DNA of 64,000 nt from DASQZJ01 sp035638775 (GTDB lineage Bacteria; Pseudomonadota; Gammaproteobacteria; UBA5335; SLRW01). The translations under genes and the position numbers were made by a program. This document shows, one piece after another, positions 1 to 7,886 of the stretch. The stretch is taken from the NCBI GenBank assembly GCA_035638775.1, contig DASQZJ010000023.1:39435-103434 (forward strand), written 5' to 3'. A model generated the notes under the pieces. It saw only the letters and a list, made by a program, of their open reading frames with translations. It was not told the DNA's origin and ran no database searches. Numbering within the stretch: position 1 is the first letter of the stretch; each line of letters begins with the position of its first letter.

Positions 1-167
1 AGGACCGGCTCGACCCGGGCGAGCGCTGCGCGTCCACCTCCAACCGGAACTTCGAGGGACGCCAGGGCCCGGGCGGACGCACGCACCTTGCCAGCCCCGC
101 CATGGTGGCCGCGGCCGCAATCCACGGGCATTTCGTCGACATCTCGAGCGCGGGGCCGACGGCATGA
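1..167 (+). CDS. leuC: LeuC-type dehydratase large subunit, 3' end only
   Basis: Only the last 54 residues are in the window (reading frame begins at base 3). They contain GERCASTSNRNFEGRQG followed by an R-T-H-L-x-S-P-A-M segment, the highly conserved C-terminal signature of 3-isopropylmalate dehydratase large subunits (aconitase superfamily [4Fe-4S] isomerases). The stop codon overlaps the next start as ATGA, so it is translationally coupled to the VOC gene rather than to a leuD. That unusual neighbour and the catabolic island that follows leave room for a relative acting on another 2- or 3-hydroxy diacid, for example a dimethylmalate or citramalate-type dehydratase. Family assignment is firm; the substrate is not. 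Confidence 0.85.
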   Translation, partial: DRLDPGERCASTSNRNFEGRQGPGGRTHLASPAMVAAAAIHGHFVDISSAGPTA

Positions 168-580
168 GCGCGTCCACCCTGGACCGGGTGCATCACATTT
201 CCTTCGTGGTGCGTGACCTGGACCGTGGCGTCGCGCAGCTGCGGCGGCTGCTGGATGTTCCGGAGCCCGAGCGCGGACCGGTTCCCGGGCGCGGCGCCGA
301 GGTCGCGGTGTTCCGCCTGCGCAACCTGAACATCGAGCTGGTGGCACCGGTGACCCCCGACAGCGGCCTGTGGCGTCGCCTGGAGGCGCATGGCGAGGGC
401 TTCTTTCACCTGGCCTTCGGCGTCGACGACGTGGACGCGGCCTGCCGCGACCTCGCGCGGCGCGGCCTGCGCATGCAGGGCCGGCCCTACGTCGCCTTCC
501 GTGACTGGCGCATCGCCTACATCGACCCGGAAGACGCCGGCTGGCTGTCGCTGCACGTGATCGACGCCGACGCGGACTGA
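164..580 (+). CDS. VOC superfamily protein, methylmalonyl-CoA epimerase-like
   Basis: A 138-residue protein with the paired beta-alpha-beta-beta-beta layout of vicinal-oxygen-chelate enzymes. VHHISFVVRDLD at residues 9-20 starts the first module with a candidate metal-binding His; IELVAP near 58 supplies an acidic ligand; FFHLAFGVDDVDAA near 80-94 starts the second module with another His. The organisation resembles methylmalonyl-CoA epimerases and related Glyoxalase_4 proteins. It starts inside the leuC-like stop codon (ATGA), so the two are co-translated. A role in epimerising or isomerising a branched acyl-CoA or hydroxyacid fits the neighbour, but the substrate cannot be read from sequence. 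Confidence 0.7.
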   Translation: MSASTLDRVHHISFVVRDLDRGVAQLRRLLDVPEPERGPVPGRGAEVAVFRLRNLNIELVAPVTPDSGLWRRLEAHGEGFFHLAFGVDDVDAACRDLARRGLRMQGRPYVAFRDWRIAYIDPEDAGWLSLHVIDADAD

Positions 581-582
581 AG

Positions 583-618
583 CGTCCCGGGGCCGGGCGG
601 ATGACCGGCCCCGGGACG
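583..618. terminator. Bidirectional hairpin between convergent genes
   Basis: A perfect 14-bp inverted repeat, CGTCCCGGGGCCGG (583-596), an 8-nt loop, then the exact complement (605-618). It lies between the VOC gene ending at 580 and the minus-strand oxidoreductase ending at 639. There is no clear U-tract, so it may be a stability or Rho-assisted terminator. Confidence 0.6.
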
Positions 619-638
619 GCTTGCGCGTGGCCGGGGAA

Positions 639-2723
639 TCACCCCGCGGCAGGCTCCCATTGCTCCAGCGCGCCCGCCTCGATGTAGCGCGTGGACGGAT
701 CGAACAGCTCCCGGCCCGCCAGCATGCCCTCGTAGATCGCGTGCTCGATCTGCCGCGGCGCATGGCAGTCCCCGATGCGGTGCACGCTGATCCCGCGGTC
801 CTTGAGCGCGAAGTACAGGTTGGCCTCGGCGCGGTGGCCGGTCGCCAGGACGACGCTGTCGAACTCGCCCAGGCTGTGCTCCCGTCCGGAAAACAGGTTG
901 TAGGCGATCACCTCCCGACCGCGGATCTCCTTCGCCCAGTGGTTGACGGTGTACTCGAGCCCGGCTTCGAACAGCCGCTGGAATACGATGGGCTGGTCCA
1001 GCGTCTGAACGATGTTCGGTGCGAGGCCGTTGAAGCGGGTCAGGACGTGGACCCGGCAGCCGGCCTGCTGCAGTTTCTCCGCCGTTCCCAGGACATAGCG
1101 GGTGCCGTCGTCATCGAGGATCAGGCTTCGGCCGCCGGCGCGGTCGGGGTCCTCCAGCACCTCGGGCACGGTAAGCACATGCTCGCCCCGTACGCCGGGC
1201 AGTTCCGCCACCATCGGGTTCACGGCGCTGAAGCCGGTGCGCAGGGGACTGGAGCCGGTGGCGACGATCACGCCGTCCGGCTGCAGTGCCAGGACGCTGT
1301 CGGCGTCCGCTTCCTCGCCCAGCCGGATGTTCACCCCGTGGCGCCGCATCTGGACCTCCAGGTCGCGGGCGATCCAGGCGAAGCTGCCGCGCGCGGGCTG
1401 CTGCACGACGCTGTTGACCTGGCCCCCGAGTCGCTGCTCGCGCTCGAGCAGGGTCACGCGGTGGCCGCGGGCCGCCAGGGTTTCCGCCGCCTTCATGCCG
1501 GCCGGTCCGCCACCGACCACGACCCAGTGGCCGGGGTTCGCCGCCGGCTCGAGCGTGTCCGGGCCAAACCGCTCCTCGCGGCCGGTCGCCGGATTCAGGA
1601 TGCAGGTGATGGGCCGGGCCTGGAACAGCCGCCCGATGCAGCCCTGGTTGCAGCGGATGCAGTGGTAGACCTCGTCCTCGCGGCCCTCGCGCACCTTGTT
1701 CGCGTAGGCCGGGTCGGCGATCTGTTCACGCGTCATGGCGATCATGTCGGCCATGCCGCGGGCGAGGGCGTCCTCGGCCATCGCCGGATCCTTGATCCCG
1801 CCCACGGCGAACACGGGCACGTCGACGGCGCCGCGGATCTTCGACACCCGCTCCAGCAGCCACCCCTCCGGGACGTCGTTGGTGGGGATGCCGTAGCCGA
1901 TGTTGTGGTAGGTGGCGGCGGTGGTGTTGACGTAGTCGATCAGGCCGGTTTCGGCGACCGTGGTCGCGATCCGTACCGCGGTGTCGACCTCGTAGCCGCC
2001 GGGCGCCATCTCCACCAGCGGCATGCGGATGCCAACGACGAAGTCGCGGCCCACGCGTTCGCGCACGCGCCGGATCACCTCCAGCGGGTAGCGCATGCGA
2101 TTCTCGAAGCTGCCGCCGTACTCGTCCGTACGCTTGTTGAACAGCTCGGAGATGAACTGGTGCAGCAGGTAGCTGTGCGCCAGGTGCACCTCCACGCCGT
2201 CGAAGCCGGCCTCGCGGGAGTATGCGGCGCACAGGGCCCAGTATTCGGCGATCTCGTCCATGTCCTCGGGCTCCATCGGCTTGGGCGTCTCGCCGAAAGC
2301 CGGGGACTTGACGTCGGCGGAGGACCACAGCACGCGGAAATCGTCCATCGCGCTGCTGCTGCCGTTGACGCCGAAGTGGTTCTGCTGGGCGATGATGCGT
2401 GCGCCGTGCTCGTGCACGGCGTCCGTCATGGCACGCTCCCGCTCGACGATCTCCCGACGATAGCCCCAGGAGAAGCCGCGCGAGCCCGTGTTGGACGTGG
2501 GATGGATCAGCCGGTTCCCGGTGATGATCAGGCCGATGCCGCCGCGCGCCCGCTCGCGCTGGTAGAAGACGTCCCGGCGGTTGGTCAGTCCGTCACGCAT
2601 GTGAAAGACCTTCGCGTGCGCGGTCTGCATGATCCGGTTGCGGACGGTGATGTTGCCGATCTTCAGGCTCGAGTAAAGCCGCGGGTATCTCTGCTCCCCG
2701 GGCTGTTTCTGTCGTTCGTTCAT
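639..2723 (-). CDS. 2,4-dienoyl-CoA reductase/old yellow enzyme family oxidoreductase
   Basis: A 694-residue FMN/FAD/[4Fe-4S] enzyme of the FadH/trimethylamine-dehydrogenase family. Residues about 15-340 form the OYE TIM barrel (YSSLKIGNITVRNRIMQTAHA at the N-terminus, HLAHSYLLHQFISELFNKRTD near 180). The iron-sulphur motif is intact: C355-x2-C-x3-C-x11-C. An FAD/NAD-binding half starts at VVVGGGPAGMKAAE near 407. Such enzymes reduce unsaturated acyl-CoAs or demethylate/reduce related substrates with NAD(P)H. The start at 2723 is chosen because homology begins there and a GGAG ribosome site precedes it; an upstream in-frame extension is not conserved-looking. A sigma54 promoter lies 60 bp upstream, placing it in the regulon of the adjacent activator. 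Confidence 0.85.
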   Translation of the reverse strand: MNERQKQPGEQRYPRLYSSLKIGNITVRNRIMQTAHAKVFHMRDGLTNRRDVFYQRERARGGIGLIITGNRLIHPTSNTGSRGFSWGYRREIVERERAMTDAVHEHGARIIAQQNHFGVNGSSSAMDDFRVLWSSADVKSPAFGETPKPMEPEDMDEIAEYWALCAAYSREAGFDGVEVHLAHSYLLHQFISELFNKRTDEYGGSFENRMRYPLEVIRRVRERVGRDFVVGIRMPLVEMAPGGYEVDTAVRIATTVAETGLIDYVNTTAATYHNIGYGIPTNDVPEGWLLERVSKIRGAVDVPVFAVGGIKDPAMAEDALARGMADMIAMTREQIADPAYANKVREGREDEVYHCIRCNQGCIGRLFQARPITCILNPATGREERFGPDTLEPAANPGHWVVVGGGPAGMKAAETLAARGHRVTLLEREQRLGGQVNSVVQQPARGSFAWIARDLEVQMRRHGVNIRLGEEADADSVLALQPDGVIVATGSSPLRTGFSAVNPMVAELPGVRGEHVLTVPEVLEDPDRAGGRSLILDDDGTRYVLGTAEKLQQAGCRVHVLTRFNGLAPNIVQTLDQPIVFQRLFEAGLEYTVNHWAKEIRGREVIAYNLFSGREHSLGEFDSVVLATGHRAEANLYFALKDRGISVHRIGDCHAPRQIEHAIYEGMLAGRELFDPSTRYIEAGALEQWEPAAG

Positions 2724-2782
2724 TGCGTGTCTCCTCGCGCTTCTCCGGCGCCGCGTTCCGGTCTCTCCCGGCACTACCGGAA

Positions 2783-2798
2783 AGCAACATCCGTACCA
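2783..2798 (-). promoter_or_regulatory. sigma54 (-24/-12) promoter of the dienoyl-CoA reductase gene
   Basis: On the minus strand the sequence reads TGGTACGGATGTTGCT, one mismatch from the TGGCACG-N4-TTGCW consensus, with the GG and GC dinucleotides separated by 10 bp. It ends 60 bp before the ATG at 2723. Confidence 0.8.
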
Positions 2799-2921
2799 GC
2801 GGCCTCCGCCGCGCGGCGTGCCCGGTCGGGGCGTCCCTGCTGATGCAGGGAAGAAACGGCTGTTGCGCTGCCGGGGCGACCCGAGGGCAACGATGCCCCG
2901 CCGGGCGACGGGCTGACGCGA

Positions 2922-2937
2922 TGGTCCGGAACTTGCT
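2922..2937 (+). promoter_or_regulatory. Candidate sigma54 promoter, antisense to the regulator gene
   Basis: TGGTCCGGAACTTGCT keeps GG-N10-GC spacing and resembles the element at 16522. Transcription from it would run through a short gap and then antisense into the 3' end of the activator gene. No plus-strand gene follows, so it may be fortuitous or drive a regulatory antisense RNA. Confidence 0.35.
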
Positions 2938-3054
2938 TGTGCCCCGATGTCCACCCGGCGATCGCGCTGCCGCGACGGATGCGGGGATCGAGGGGTGAAC
3001 GGGAGCTCGCAGCTCGCCGGGCCGGTGCCGTCGTTCGCGGTGGACGGAAGGACG

Positions 3055-3078
3055 GGGGGCGGGCCCGTGCCCGCCCCC
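3055..3078 (-). terminator. Hairpin downstream of the sigma54 activator gene
   Basis: A perfect 10-bp stem (GGGGGCGGGC, 3055-3064, and its complement, 3069-3078) with a 4-nt loop, 27 bp beyond the activator stop codon. It lacks a U-tract on the minus strand. Confidence 0.5.
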
Positions 3079-3104
3079 TTACCGACCGGCGTGTCGGAGG
3101 CGCG

Positions 3105-5114
3105 TCAGGAGTCGCCGGGCCGCGTCCCTTCGAAGGCCGGCGCGCCGTGCTGGCCCCGGTGCCGGCGCAGCTTGCGCCACAGCGTGGTCCGGCTCAGCTT
3201 GAGGCGGCGGGCGGCCTCGCTGATGTTGCCGTTGCACTGGGCCACCATGTCGACGATGCGGCTGTACTCGTTCTGCTCCACGAAGGCCTTGAGCGAATCC
3301 GGATGGTCCGCCTCGCGCCCCGGCTCCGCCGGCGTGGCGAAGAATTCCGGCACCATGGCGCGCAACTGGGCCTCGGTGTCGCGGAGCATCTCGTCGCCGT
3401 GCGCGTACATGACGGCGAGCCGCTCGATGACGTTCTCCATCTCGCGCACGTTGCCCGGCCAGCCGTACCGGCGCAGGAACGGCGCGATGCGCTCGATCAG
3501 CGGCCCGGCGTCCCGGGTCGAGCCCAGTCCCGCCAGGGTGACCGCGAGATGGCGGCGGGCCAGGTCGAGCACGTCCTCGCCCCGCTCGCTCAGCGCGGGG
3601 AGATGGATGCGCAGGATGTTGAGCCGGTAGTACAGGTCCGAGCGCAGTGCGCCCGACTCCATGGACTCCCTCAGGTCCCGGTTGGTGGCGGCGATCACGC
3701 GGACATCGATGGGAATGGGGTCTCCCCGGCCCAGCGGCACCACCTCCTTCTCCTGCAGAACCCGCAGCAGCCGGGTCTGCAGCGCGACGGGCATCTCCGC
3801 GATCTCGTCCAGGAAGATGGTACCGGTGTGCGCCAGCTCGAACAGGCCGGACTGCCCGCCCCTGCGCGAGCCGGTGAAGGCGCCTTCCTCGTAGCCGAAA
3901 AGCTCGCTCTCCAGCAGGCTGTCGGGAATCGCTGCACAGTTGACGGCGACGAAAGGCGCGTCCCGGCGACTGCTCGCGTTGTGAATGCCCTGGGCGAAGA
4001 TCTCCTTGCCGGTCCCGGTCTCCCCGGTGATCAGGACCGTGGCATTGGTGTCCGCATACCGGGCGCACAGCGCCGTGACCTGGCGCATCGCGGGTGAGGC
4101 GCCGATGATGTCGTCGAGGCTGTAGCGCGCGCTGAGGTTGCGCCGGCGGTTGCGGGACCGGATGTTGCGATCGACCCGCTCGATCATGCTGGTGTCCTGG
4201 ACCGTGAGCACGGCGCCGCAGACCAGATCGTTGTCCTTGATCGGGATGCGGTTGGTCACCAGCGTGCGGCTGCCGAAGCGCTCGATCTTCTCCAGTGACG
4301 CCTGTCCCTGCCGGATCGTCCCGGCGAGCCCGAGGCTGGGCGCCAGCTCGCTCAGGCGGCGGCCCTCGAGGGCATCGGTGGACAGCCCCGTGAGGCTCTC
4401 CATGGCCGGATTCACGAGCTGCACCCGCTCCTCGTCGTCGACCGCGAGCACGCCCTCGCTGAGATGGCGCAGGATGATGTTGACGCGCTCCGCACGCCGC
4501 TCCTCCGCGGCACGGATGTGGGCGATGTCGATGGCATCGTCGATTGCCTGGCGCACGGAATTGGGCGAGTAGGCGAGAATGCCGATCAGGCCCTGCCGCT
4601 CCGCCAGCTCGGTCACCAGGCTCGAGCCGACGATCACCTTGTAGCCGCGTGAGGCGAGCTCCCGGAAGGCCTCCCGGGCATCGTCGATGGTGGTGTACGA
4701 ACGCTGCTCGATGTCCAGGTTGAGCAGCTGCTTGATCTCGTCCAGCTCGCTGTTGGTCTGGCGGAAGGTGACCACCGCGATCTGGTCGGACAGGCGCCGT
4801 GCCTTGATCAGCGCACGCATCAGGTCGACGCCGGTTACCGGGACCCGGACCACCGGCACGGTGAACGTGTCCTTCAGGTAGGTGCCGTTGGCGCCGGCGC
4901 TCAGGAAGACGTCGACCTCGCCGCGCTCGACCAGCTCCCGGGCGATGTCGACCGCGTCGTCGAACACCTTGTCCAGTACCGTGATCTGCGCGCGCCCGGC
5001 ATAGTCCGGCATCAGGCTGTGCACCAGCCTGCTCAGCCCCTTGTAGCTGATCGCCGTGATCCGGGGCGGCCGGGTGACCGGCTCCCGTGCGGCCAGCATC
5101 CCCGCCTGGCTCAT
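3105..5114 (-). CDS. sigma54-dependent activator with PrpR-type sensor domain
   Basis: A 669-residue enhancer-binding protein. Residues about 15-185 match a PrpR_N-type sensor (ITAISYKGLSRLVHSLMPDY, VFLSAGANGTYLKD), a domain known to sense small organic acids or acyl-CoA-derived metabolites. A PAS domain follows (about 200-310). The AAA+ domain has Walker A GETGTGKE, the sigma54-contacting GAFTGS loop and Walker B GTIFLDEIAEM. A Fis-type helix-turn-helix closes the protein (GNISEAARRLKLSRTTLWRK). The ATG at 5114 is preferred to upstream options because a purine-rich AGGGGG lies ahead of it and homology starts there. It lies amid several sigma54 promoters and is the obvious activator for them. 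Confidence 0.92.
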   Translation of the reverse strand: MSQAGMLAAREPVTRPPRITAISYKGLSRLVHSLMPDYAGRAQITVLDKVFDDAVDIARELVERGEVDVFLSAGANGTYLKDTFTVPVVRVPVTGVDLMRALIKARRLSDQIAVVTFRQTNSELDEIKQLLNLDIEQRSYTTIDDAREAFRELASRGYKVIVGSSLVTELAERQGLIGILAYSPNSVRQAIDDAIDIAHIRAAEERRAERVNIILRHLSEGVLAVDDEERVQLVNPAMESLTGLSTDALEGRRLSELAPSLGLAGTIRQGQASLEKIERFGSRTLVTNRIPIKDNDLVCGAVLTVQDTSMIERVDRNIRSRNRRRNLSARYSLDDIIGASPAMRQVTALCARYADTNATVLITGETGTGKEIFAQGIHNASSRRDAPFVAVNCAAIPDSLLESELFGYEEGAFTGSRRGGQSGLFELAHTGTIFLDEIAEMPVALQTRLLRVLQEKEVVPLGRGDPIPIDVRVIAATNRDLRESMESGALRSDLYYRLNILRIHLPALSERGEDVLDLARRHLAVTLAGLGSTRDAGPLIERIAPFLRRYGWPGNVREMENVIERLAVMYAHGDEMLRDTEAQLRAMVPEFFATPAEPGREADHPDSLKAFVEQNEYSRIVDMVAQCNGNISEAARRLKLSRTTLWRKLRRHRGQHGAPAFEGTRPGDS

Positions 5115-5351
5115 GATCGTCGCTTCCCCCTGCGATGCGCCCGGGGCACCCGATCGGATCCGGTGCGTGACCGGCTCCGTCGTCGGGCGGTCGCCGCCGG
5201 CTCGAACCTGGCCCGGACGGCTCGCGTCCCCGGGGGTTTCCTTCTTGTGTCGTGCAAGGCCCATGCCTGCCAGCTCCCTGTTGGGCTAAACCCTTGTGCG
5301 TACGGGGCGTGAGCGGCGGGAGCCCCGATGGAACCGGCATGGACGGGTATC

Positions 5352-5364
5352 GTTATTCTGTAAC
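5352..5364. promoter_or_regulatory. Candidate activator-binding inverted repeat
   Basis: GTTATTCTGTAAC is an imperfect inverted repeat ending in the same GTAAC half as the sites before 21704. Its centre is about 130 bp upstream of the -24 element at 5486, the same distance as one of the sites at 21568-21583. It could serve as enhancer for 5486 and for autoregulation of the divergent activator. Confidence 0.4.
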
Positions 5365-5485
5365 AGGTATGTAGCACATGAGAAACAGCACGGCCAGTGC
5401 CGCCATGCCGACCGGCCCTCCCGGCGGCTCTCCGCCCGGGCAAAACACGCGCCCGATAAAGGACTTAATCGGTGATGTGCGATCT

Positions 5486-5501
5486 TGGCACGGGGGTTGC
5501 T
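5486..5501 (+). promoter_or_regulatory. Consensus sigma54 promoter upstream of DUF1329 gene
   Basis: TGGCACGGGGGTTGCT matches the -24/-12 consensus at every defined position with GG-N10-GC spacing. The start codon is 333 bp downstream, implying an unusually long leader. Confidence 0.88.
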
Positions 5502-5586
5502 TCTCCTCCCGCGGGAAACGGCGGACGCCCGATACGGCCAGTGCGAGAACGGTCACCGTGATCGGCACCTGGCGCAATGAGCGACA

Positions 5587-5627
5587 CCGGCGGGACAGCG
5601 GCGCCGCTGCACGAGGGATCCCGCCGG
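5587..5627 (+). promoter_or_regulatory. Nested hairpin in the DUF1329 mRNA leader
   Basis: CCGGCGGGA (5587-5595) pairs perfectly with TCCCGCCGG (5619-5627) and encloses the 14-bp palindrome CAGCGGCGCCGCTG (5596-5609). It sits in the middle of the long leader, about 85 nt after the promoter. It could be a post-transcriptional control element or simply GC-rich structure. Confidence 0.4.
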
Positions 5628-5833
5628 ACAACAACGGCAAGGCAGCGAGGGCCCGTCAGCACGTCCGGATTCCCGACTCGAGCGGCTTGCCGGGTTCCGG
5701 TCCGACCGGGCGCGCGGCGGGAAGGTCCGGTCGGGAACAGGACCACGGGCGTGCGGGCTGGCGGCTGCGGCGGCGGGCGGGAGCCGGATGGCCGAGGCAG
5801 CCCGCCGGCGCACCGTAACCGAGGAGGACTGAA

Positions 5834-7114
5834 ATGTTCGCTTTGAAGAAGATCTGCATGTACGCGGCGCTGGGGGTGGGCGTGGCATCACTGATGTCCG
5901 TGGCCTCGGCCAGGGAGCTTGCGGCCGGCACGGTGATCAACGCGTCGAACTTCGACCAGCTCAAGAACGACACCTTCGAGCAACACACCATCGCCAGCAT
6001 GGTCCCGAGTCGGCTCGAGTGGCTGATCAAGAAGCACGGCCTGACGATCCGCCTGGCGCATTCCAAGCCGATCCACATGGATCCGGGATACATCAAGCGT
6101 ACGAAGGAGCACGCCGGCGAGGCGAAGATCAACCCGAAGACTCACGAGATGGAGAACTGGAGCGGCAGCGGCGCGCCCTTCCCGTACGACGACATCTCGG
6201 CGAAGGACCCGCTCGCGGGCTGGAAGCTGATCTGGGACTTCTACGTCGAGCAGGTGGACGGCGACTACACGCATTTCCCGCGGTTTGCCTACCTGCTGAT
6301 CGACGGCAACAAGGGCATCGAGCGCACGCAGGTGTGGAGCTGGTACCGGGTCAAGATGGTCGGGCTGATCAGCGAGGACCACAAGCCGGTCCAGGGCGAC
6401 GGCTCGATCCTGAACAAGACCCAGATCAGTGCCGTCTACCCGCAGGACATCCGCGGGCTGGGCACGCTGACCATCCGCTACATGGCGGACAAGGTGGACA
6501 ACACCTGGGCGTACCTGCCGGCGGTCCGGCGCGTGCGGCGCCTGTCCGGCGGCGCCTGGATGGACCCGATCGGCGGCACCGACCAGTTGCAGGACGACAT
6601 CAACATCTGGAACGCGCGCCCCAACTGGTACCCGCACATCAAGGTGCTGCGCAAGCAGTGGATGCTGGTGACCGCTCACTCCAAGTGGTCGTGGAACGAG
6701 AAGGGCGGTACCGACGCGCAGAAGTACCCCGAGGTCGATCTGCAGCACAAGCCGTACTGGAATCCCAAGACCGGCTGGGAGCCGCGCCAGGTCTACGTGG
6801 TCGAGGCCGATGCGCCGGACATCCACCCGTACTCCAAGAAGATCATGTACGTGGACGCCAAGTTCCCCTGGATCTGGCAGGGCGAGGCCTACGACAAGAA
6901 GGGCAAGTTCTGGAAGTACATGTTCTGGCTGGCAATGGAGCACACCTGCCGCGGCAACGGCACCAAGGTGATCTGGCCGGCCCAGGGCGAGGTGCTGGAC
7001 TACCAGCGCATGCACGGGACGGTGTTCGTCTCCAACAACAACTGGACCTGCAACCCGAAGGGGCTCAAGCCGAGCGACGTCTCGCTGGGCAGCCTGATGG
7101 CGGCCGGCAGGTAA
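5834..7114 (+). CDS. DUF1329 envelope protein with signal peptide
   Basis: A 426-residue exported protein. Residues 1-26 are a typical Sec signal (Lys-Lys, a hydrophobic core, cleavage after ASA). The mature protein is rich in Trp, Tyr and Lys, with motifs such as YRVKMVGLISEDHKP and WAYLPAVRRVRRLSGGAW, characteristic of DUF1329 (an outer-membrane-lipoprotein-sorting-like fold). In many proteobacteria DUF1329 proteins are encoded with DUF1302 barrels, YCF48 proteins and MMPL transporters; all three occur here at 24-29 kb. A role in moving a hydrophobic substrate across the periplasm is inferred. GAGGAGG before the ATG fixes the start. It is the first gene behind the consensus sigma54 promoter. 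Confidence 0.82.
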   Translation: MFALKKICMYAALGVGVASLMSVASARELAAGTVINASNFDQLKNDTFEQHTIASMVPSRLEWLIKKHGLTIRLAHSKPIHMDPGYIKRTKEHAGEAKINPKTHEMENWSGSGAPFPYDDISAKDPLAGWKLIWDFYVEQVDGDYTHFPRFAYLLIDGNKGIERTQVWSWYRVKMVGLISEDHKPVQGDGSILNKTQISAVYPQDIRGLGTLTIRYMADKVDNTWAYLPAVRRVRRLSGGAWMDPIGGTDQLQDDINIWNARPNWYPHIKVLRKQWMLVTAHSKWSWNEKGGTDAQKYPEVDLQHKPYWNPKTGWEPRQVYVVEADAPDIHPYSKKIMYVDAKFPWIWQGEAYDKKGKFWKYMFWLAMEHTCRGNGTKVIWPAQGEVLDYQRMHGTVFVSNNNWTCNPKGLKPSDVSLGSLMAAGR

Positions 7115-7121
7115 CGGCCGC

Positions 7122-7151
7122 GCTCCCGGCCGGCTCCGGCCGGCCGGGAGC
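7122..7151 (+). terminator. Strong hairpin after the DUF1329 gene
   Basis: A perfect 12-bp stem, GCTCCCGGCCGG (7122-7133) with its complement (7140-7151) and a 6-nt loop, 8 bp after the stop codon. With no U-tract it may cause partial termination or protect the upstream mRNA, allowing more DUF1329 than downstream enzymes. Confidence 0.5.
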
Positions 7152-7190
7152 CCCGACCGTGGGCAAGACAAGACGACCGGAGGGACGACC

Positions 7191-7832
7191 ATGGATCTGA
7201 CGCCCGGCGGTAGCGCCCTGCTGATCATCGACATGCAGAACGGCTTCCTGCATCCGCAGGGGTCCTGCGCGAGCATCGGGCTGCCCTGCGACGCGCTGCG
7301 TGCGGCCGTGCCAGGCTGCCGGCAGCTGCTGGAGGCGGCCCGGCGCGAGCGCATGCCGGTGATCTTTACGCGTTACATGTACCGGCCCGACTACAGCGAC
7401 GGCGGGGTGGTGATCCGGGAGTTCTTCCCGGACCTGGCGACCTCGGGGGCGCTGCGTGCCGGCAGCTGGGATGCCGAGGTGGTCGACGAGCTCGCGCCCC
7501 GCGAGGGCGAGCTGGTGGTGGACAAGAACCGTCCCAGCGCGTTCTACGGCACACCGCTGGAGAGCTACCTGAACGGCCTGCATGCCGACAGCCTGATCGT
7601 GTGCGGCGTGACCACCAACGTGTGCGTCGAGACCACGGTGCGGGACGCGATGCAGCGGGACCTGAAGGTCTGGGTGGTGGGCGAGGCGACCGCGGAGTTC
7701 GACCGTGACCGGCACGAGGCGGCGCTCCACTCGATGGGCTGGATGTTCGGCCAGGTCGTGCGGCTCGATGCCGTGCTGAAGGAAATCCCGCGCCTGGCCG
7801 GGGAGCGCGAGCCGGCCGCGGCGGGCTCCTGA
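7191..7832 (+). CDS. Isochorismatase-family cysteine hydrolase
   Basis: A 213-residue alpha/beta hydrolase of the isochorismatase/nicotinamidase group. The catalytic triad is visible: Asp in LLIIDMQNGF (about residue 14), Lys in LVVDKNRPSAFYGT (about 109) and Cys in GVTTNVCVETTVRDA (about 146). Family members hydrolyse C-N bonds of amides or carbamoyl groups, or vinyl ethers. GGAGGGACGACC precedes the ATG. It follows the DUF1329 gene after a hairpin and leads into two amidohydrolase-fold genes. A carbamoyl-amide or ureido substrate is plausible given the hydantoinase block further on, but this is inference. Confidence 0.8.
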   Translation: MDLTPGGSALLIIDMQNGFLHPQGSCASIGLPCDALRAAVPGCRQLLEAARRERMPVIFTRYMYRPDYSDGGVVIREFFPDLATSGALRAGSWDAEVVDELAPREGELVVDKNRPSAFYGTPLESYLNGLHADSLIVCGVTTNVCVETTVRDAMQRDLKVWVVGEATAEFDRDRHEAALHSMGWMFGQVVRLDAVLKEIPRLAGEREPAAAGS

Positions 7833-7886
7833 AGGCGGCATCCGGCGATAGTGACACGCGGCCCGGGCGGCCGGCGGAGGTGAGCG

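Larger units (their letters stand above)
2724..3104. other. Intergenic region with opposed -24/-12 elements
   Basis: These 381 bp separate two minus-strand genes. They hold the sigma54 promoter for the oxidoreductase (2783-2798, minus), a second -24/-12 match facing the other way (2922-2937), a GTTGC...GCAAC interrupted repeat between them (2862-2891) that could be a shared activator site, and a hairpin behind the regulator gene (3055-3078). I see no credible coding sequence. Confidence 0.6.
5115..5833. other. Divergent control region with long 5' leader
   Basis: 719 bp between the minus-strand activator and the DUF1329 gene. It contains an AT-richer inverted repeat (5352-5364), a consensus sigma54 promoter (5486-5501) and about 320 nt of untranslated leader with a strong nested hairpin (5587-5627). 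Several short open frames exist here but none has convincing coding character. Confidence 0.6.

Noticed and set aside
621..2843. Very long open frame opposite the dienoyl-CoA reductase gene (also similar ones at 24196-27489 minus and 45096-47978 minus)
   Set aside because: Compositions are the His/Arg/Val/Gly-rich shadows expected from the third-position GC bias of the real gene on the other strand; no domain or ribosome site, and the sense genes have intact catalytic motifs.
2937..4097. 386-residue plus-strand frame downstream of the antisense -24/-12 element
   Set aside because: It lies antisense to the activator's AAA+ and HTH coding region and has no recognisable fold; treated as a shadow, with at most an antisense RNA possible.
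5577..5846. Possible small protein in the DUF1329 leader
   Set aside because: Low-complexity Gly/Arg/Ala composition, no good ribosome site, and it overlaps the start of the DUF1329 gene; no coding signal beyond an open frame.
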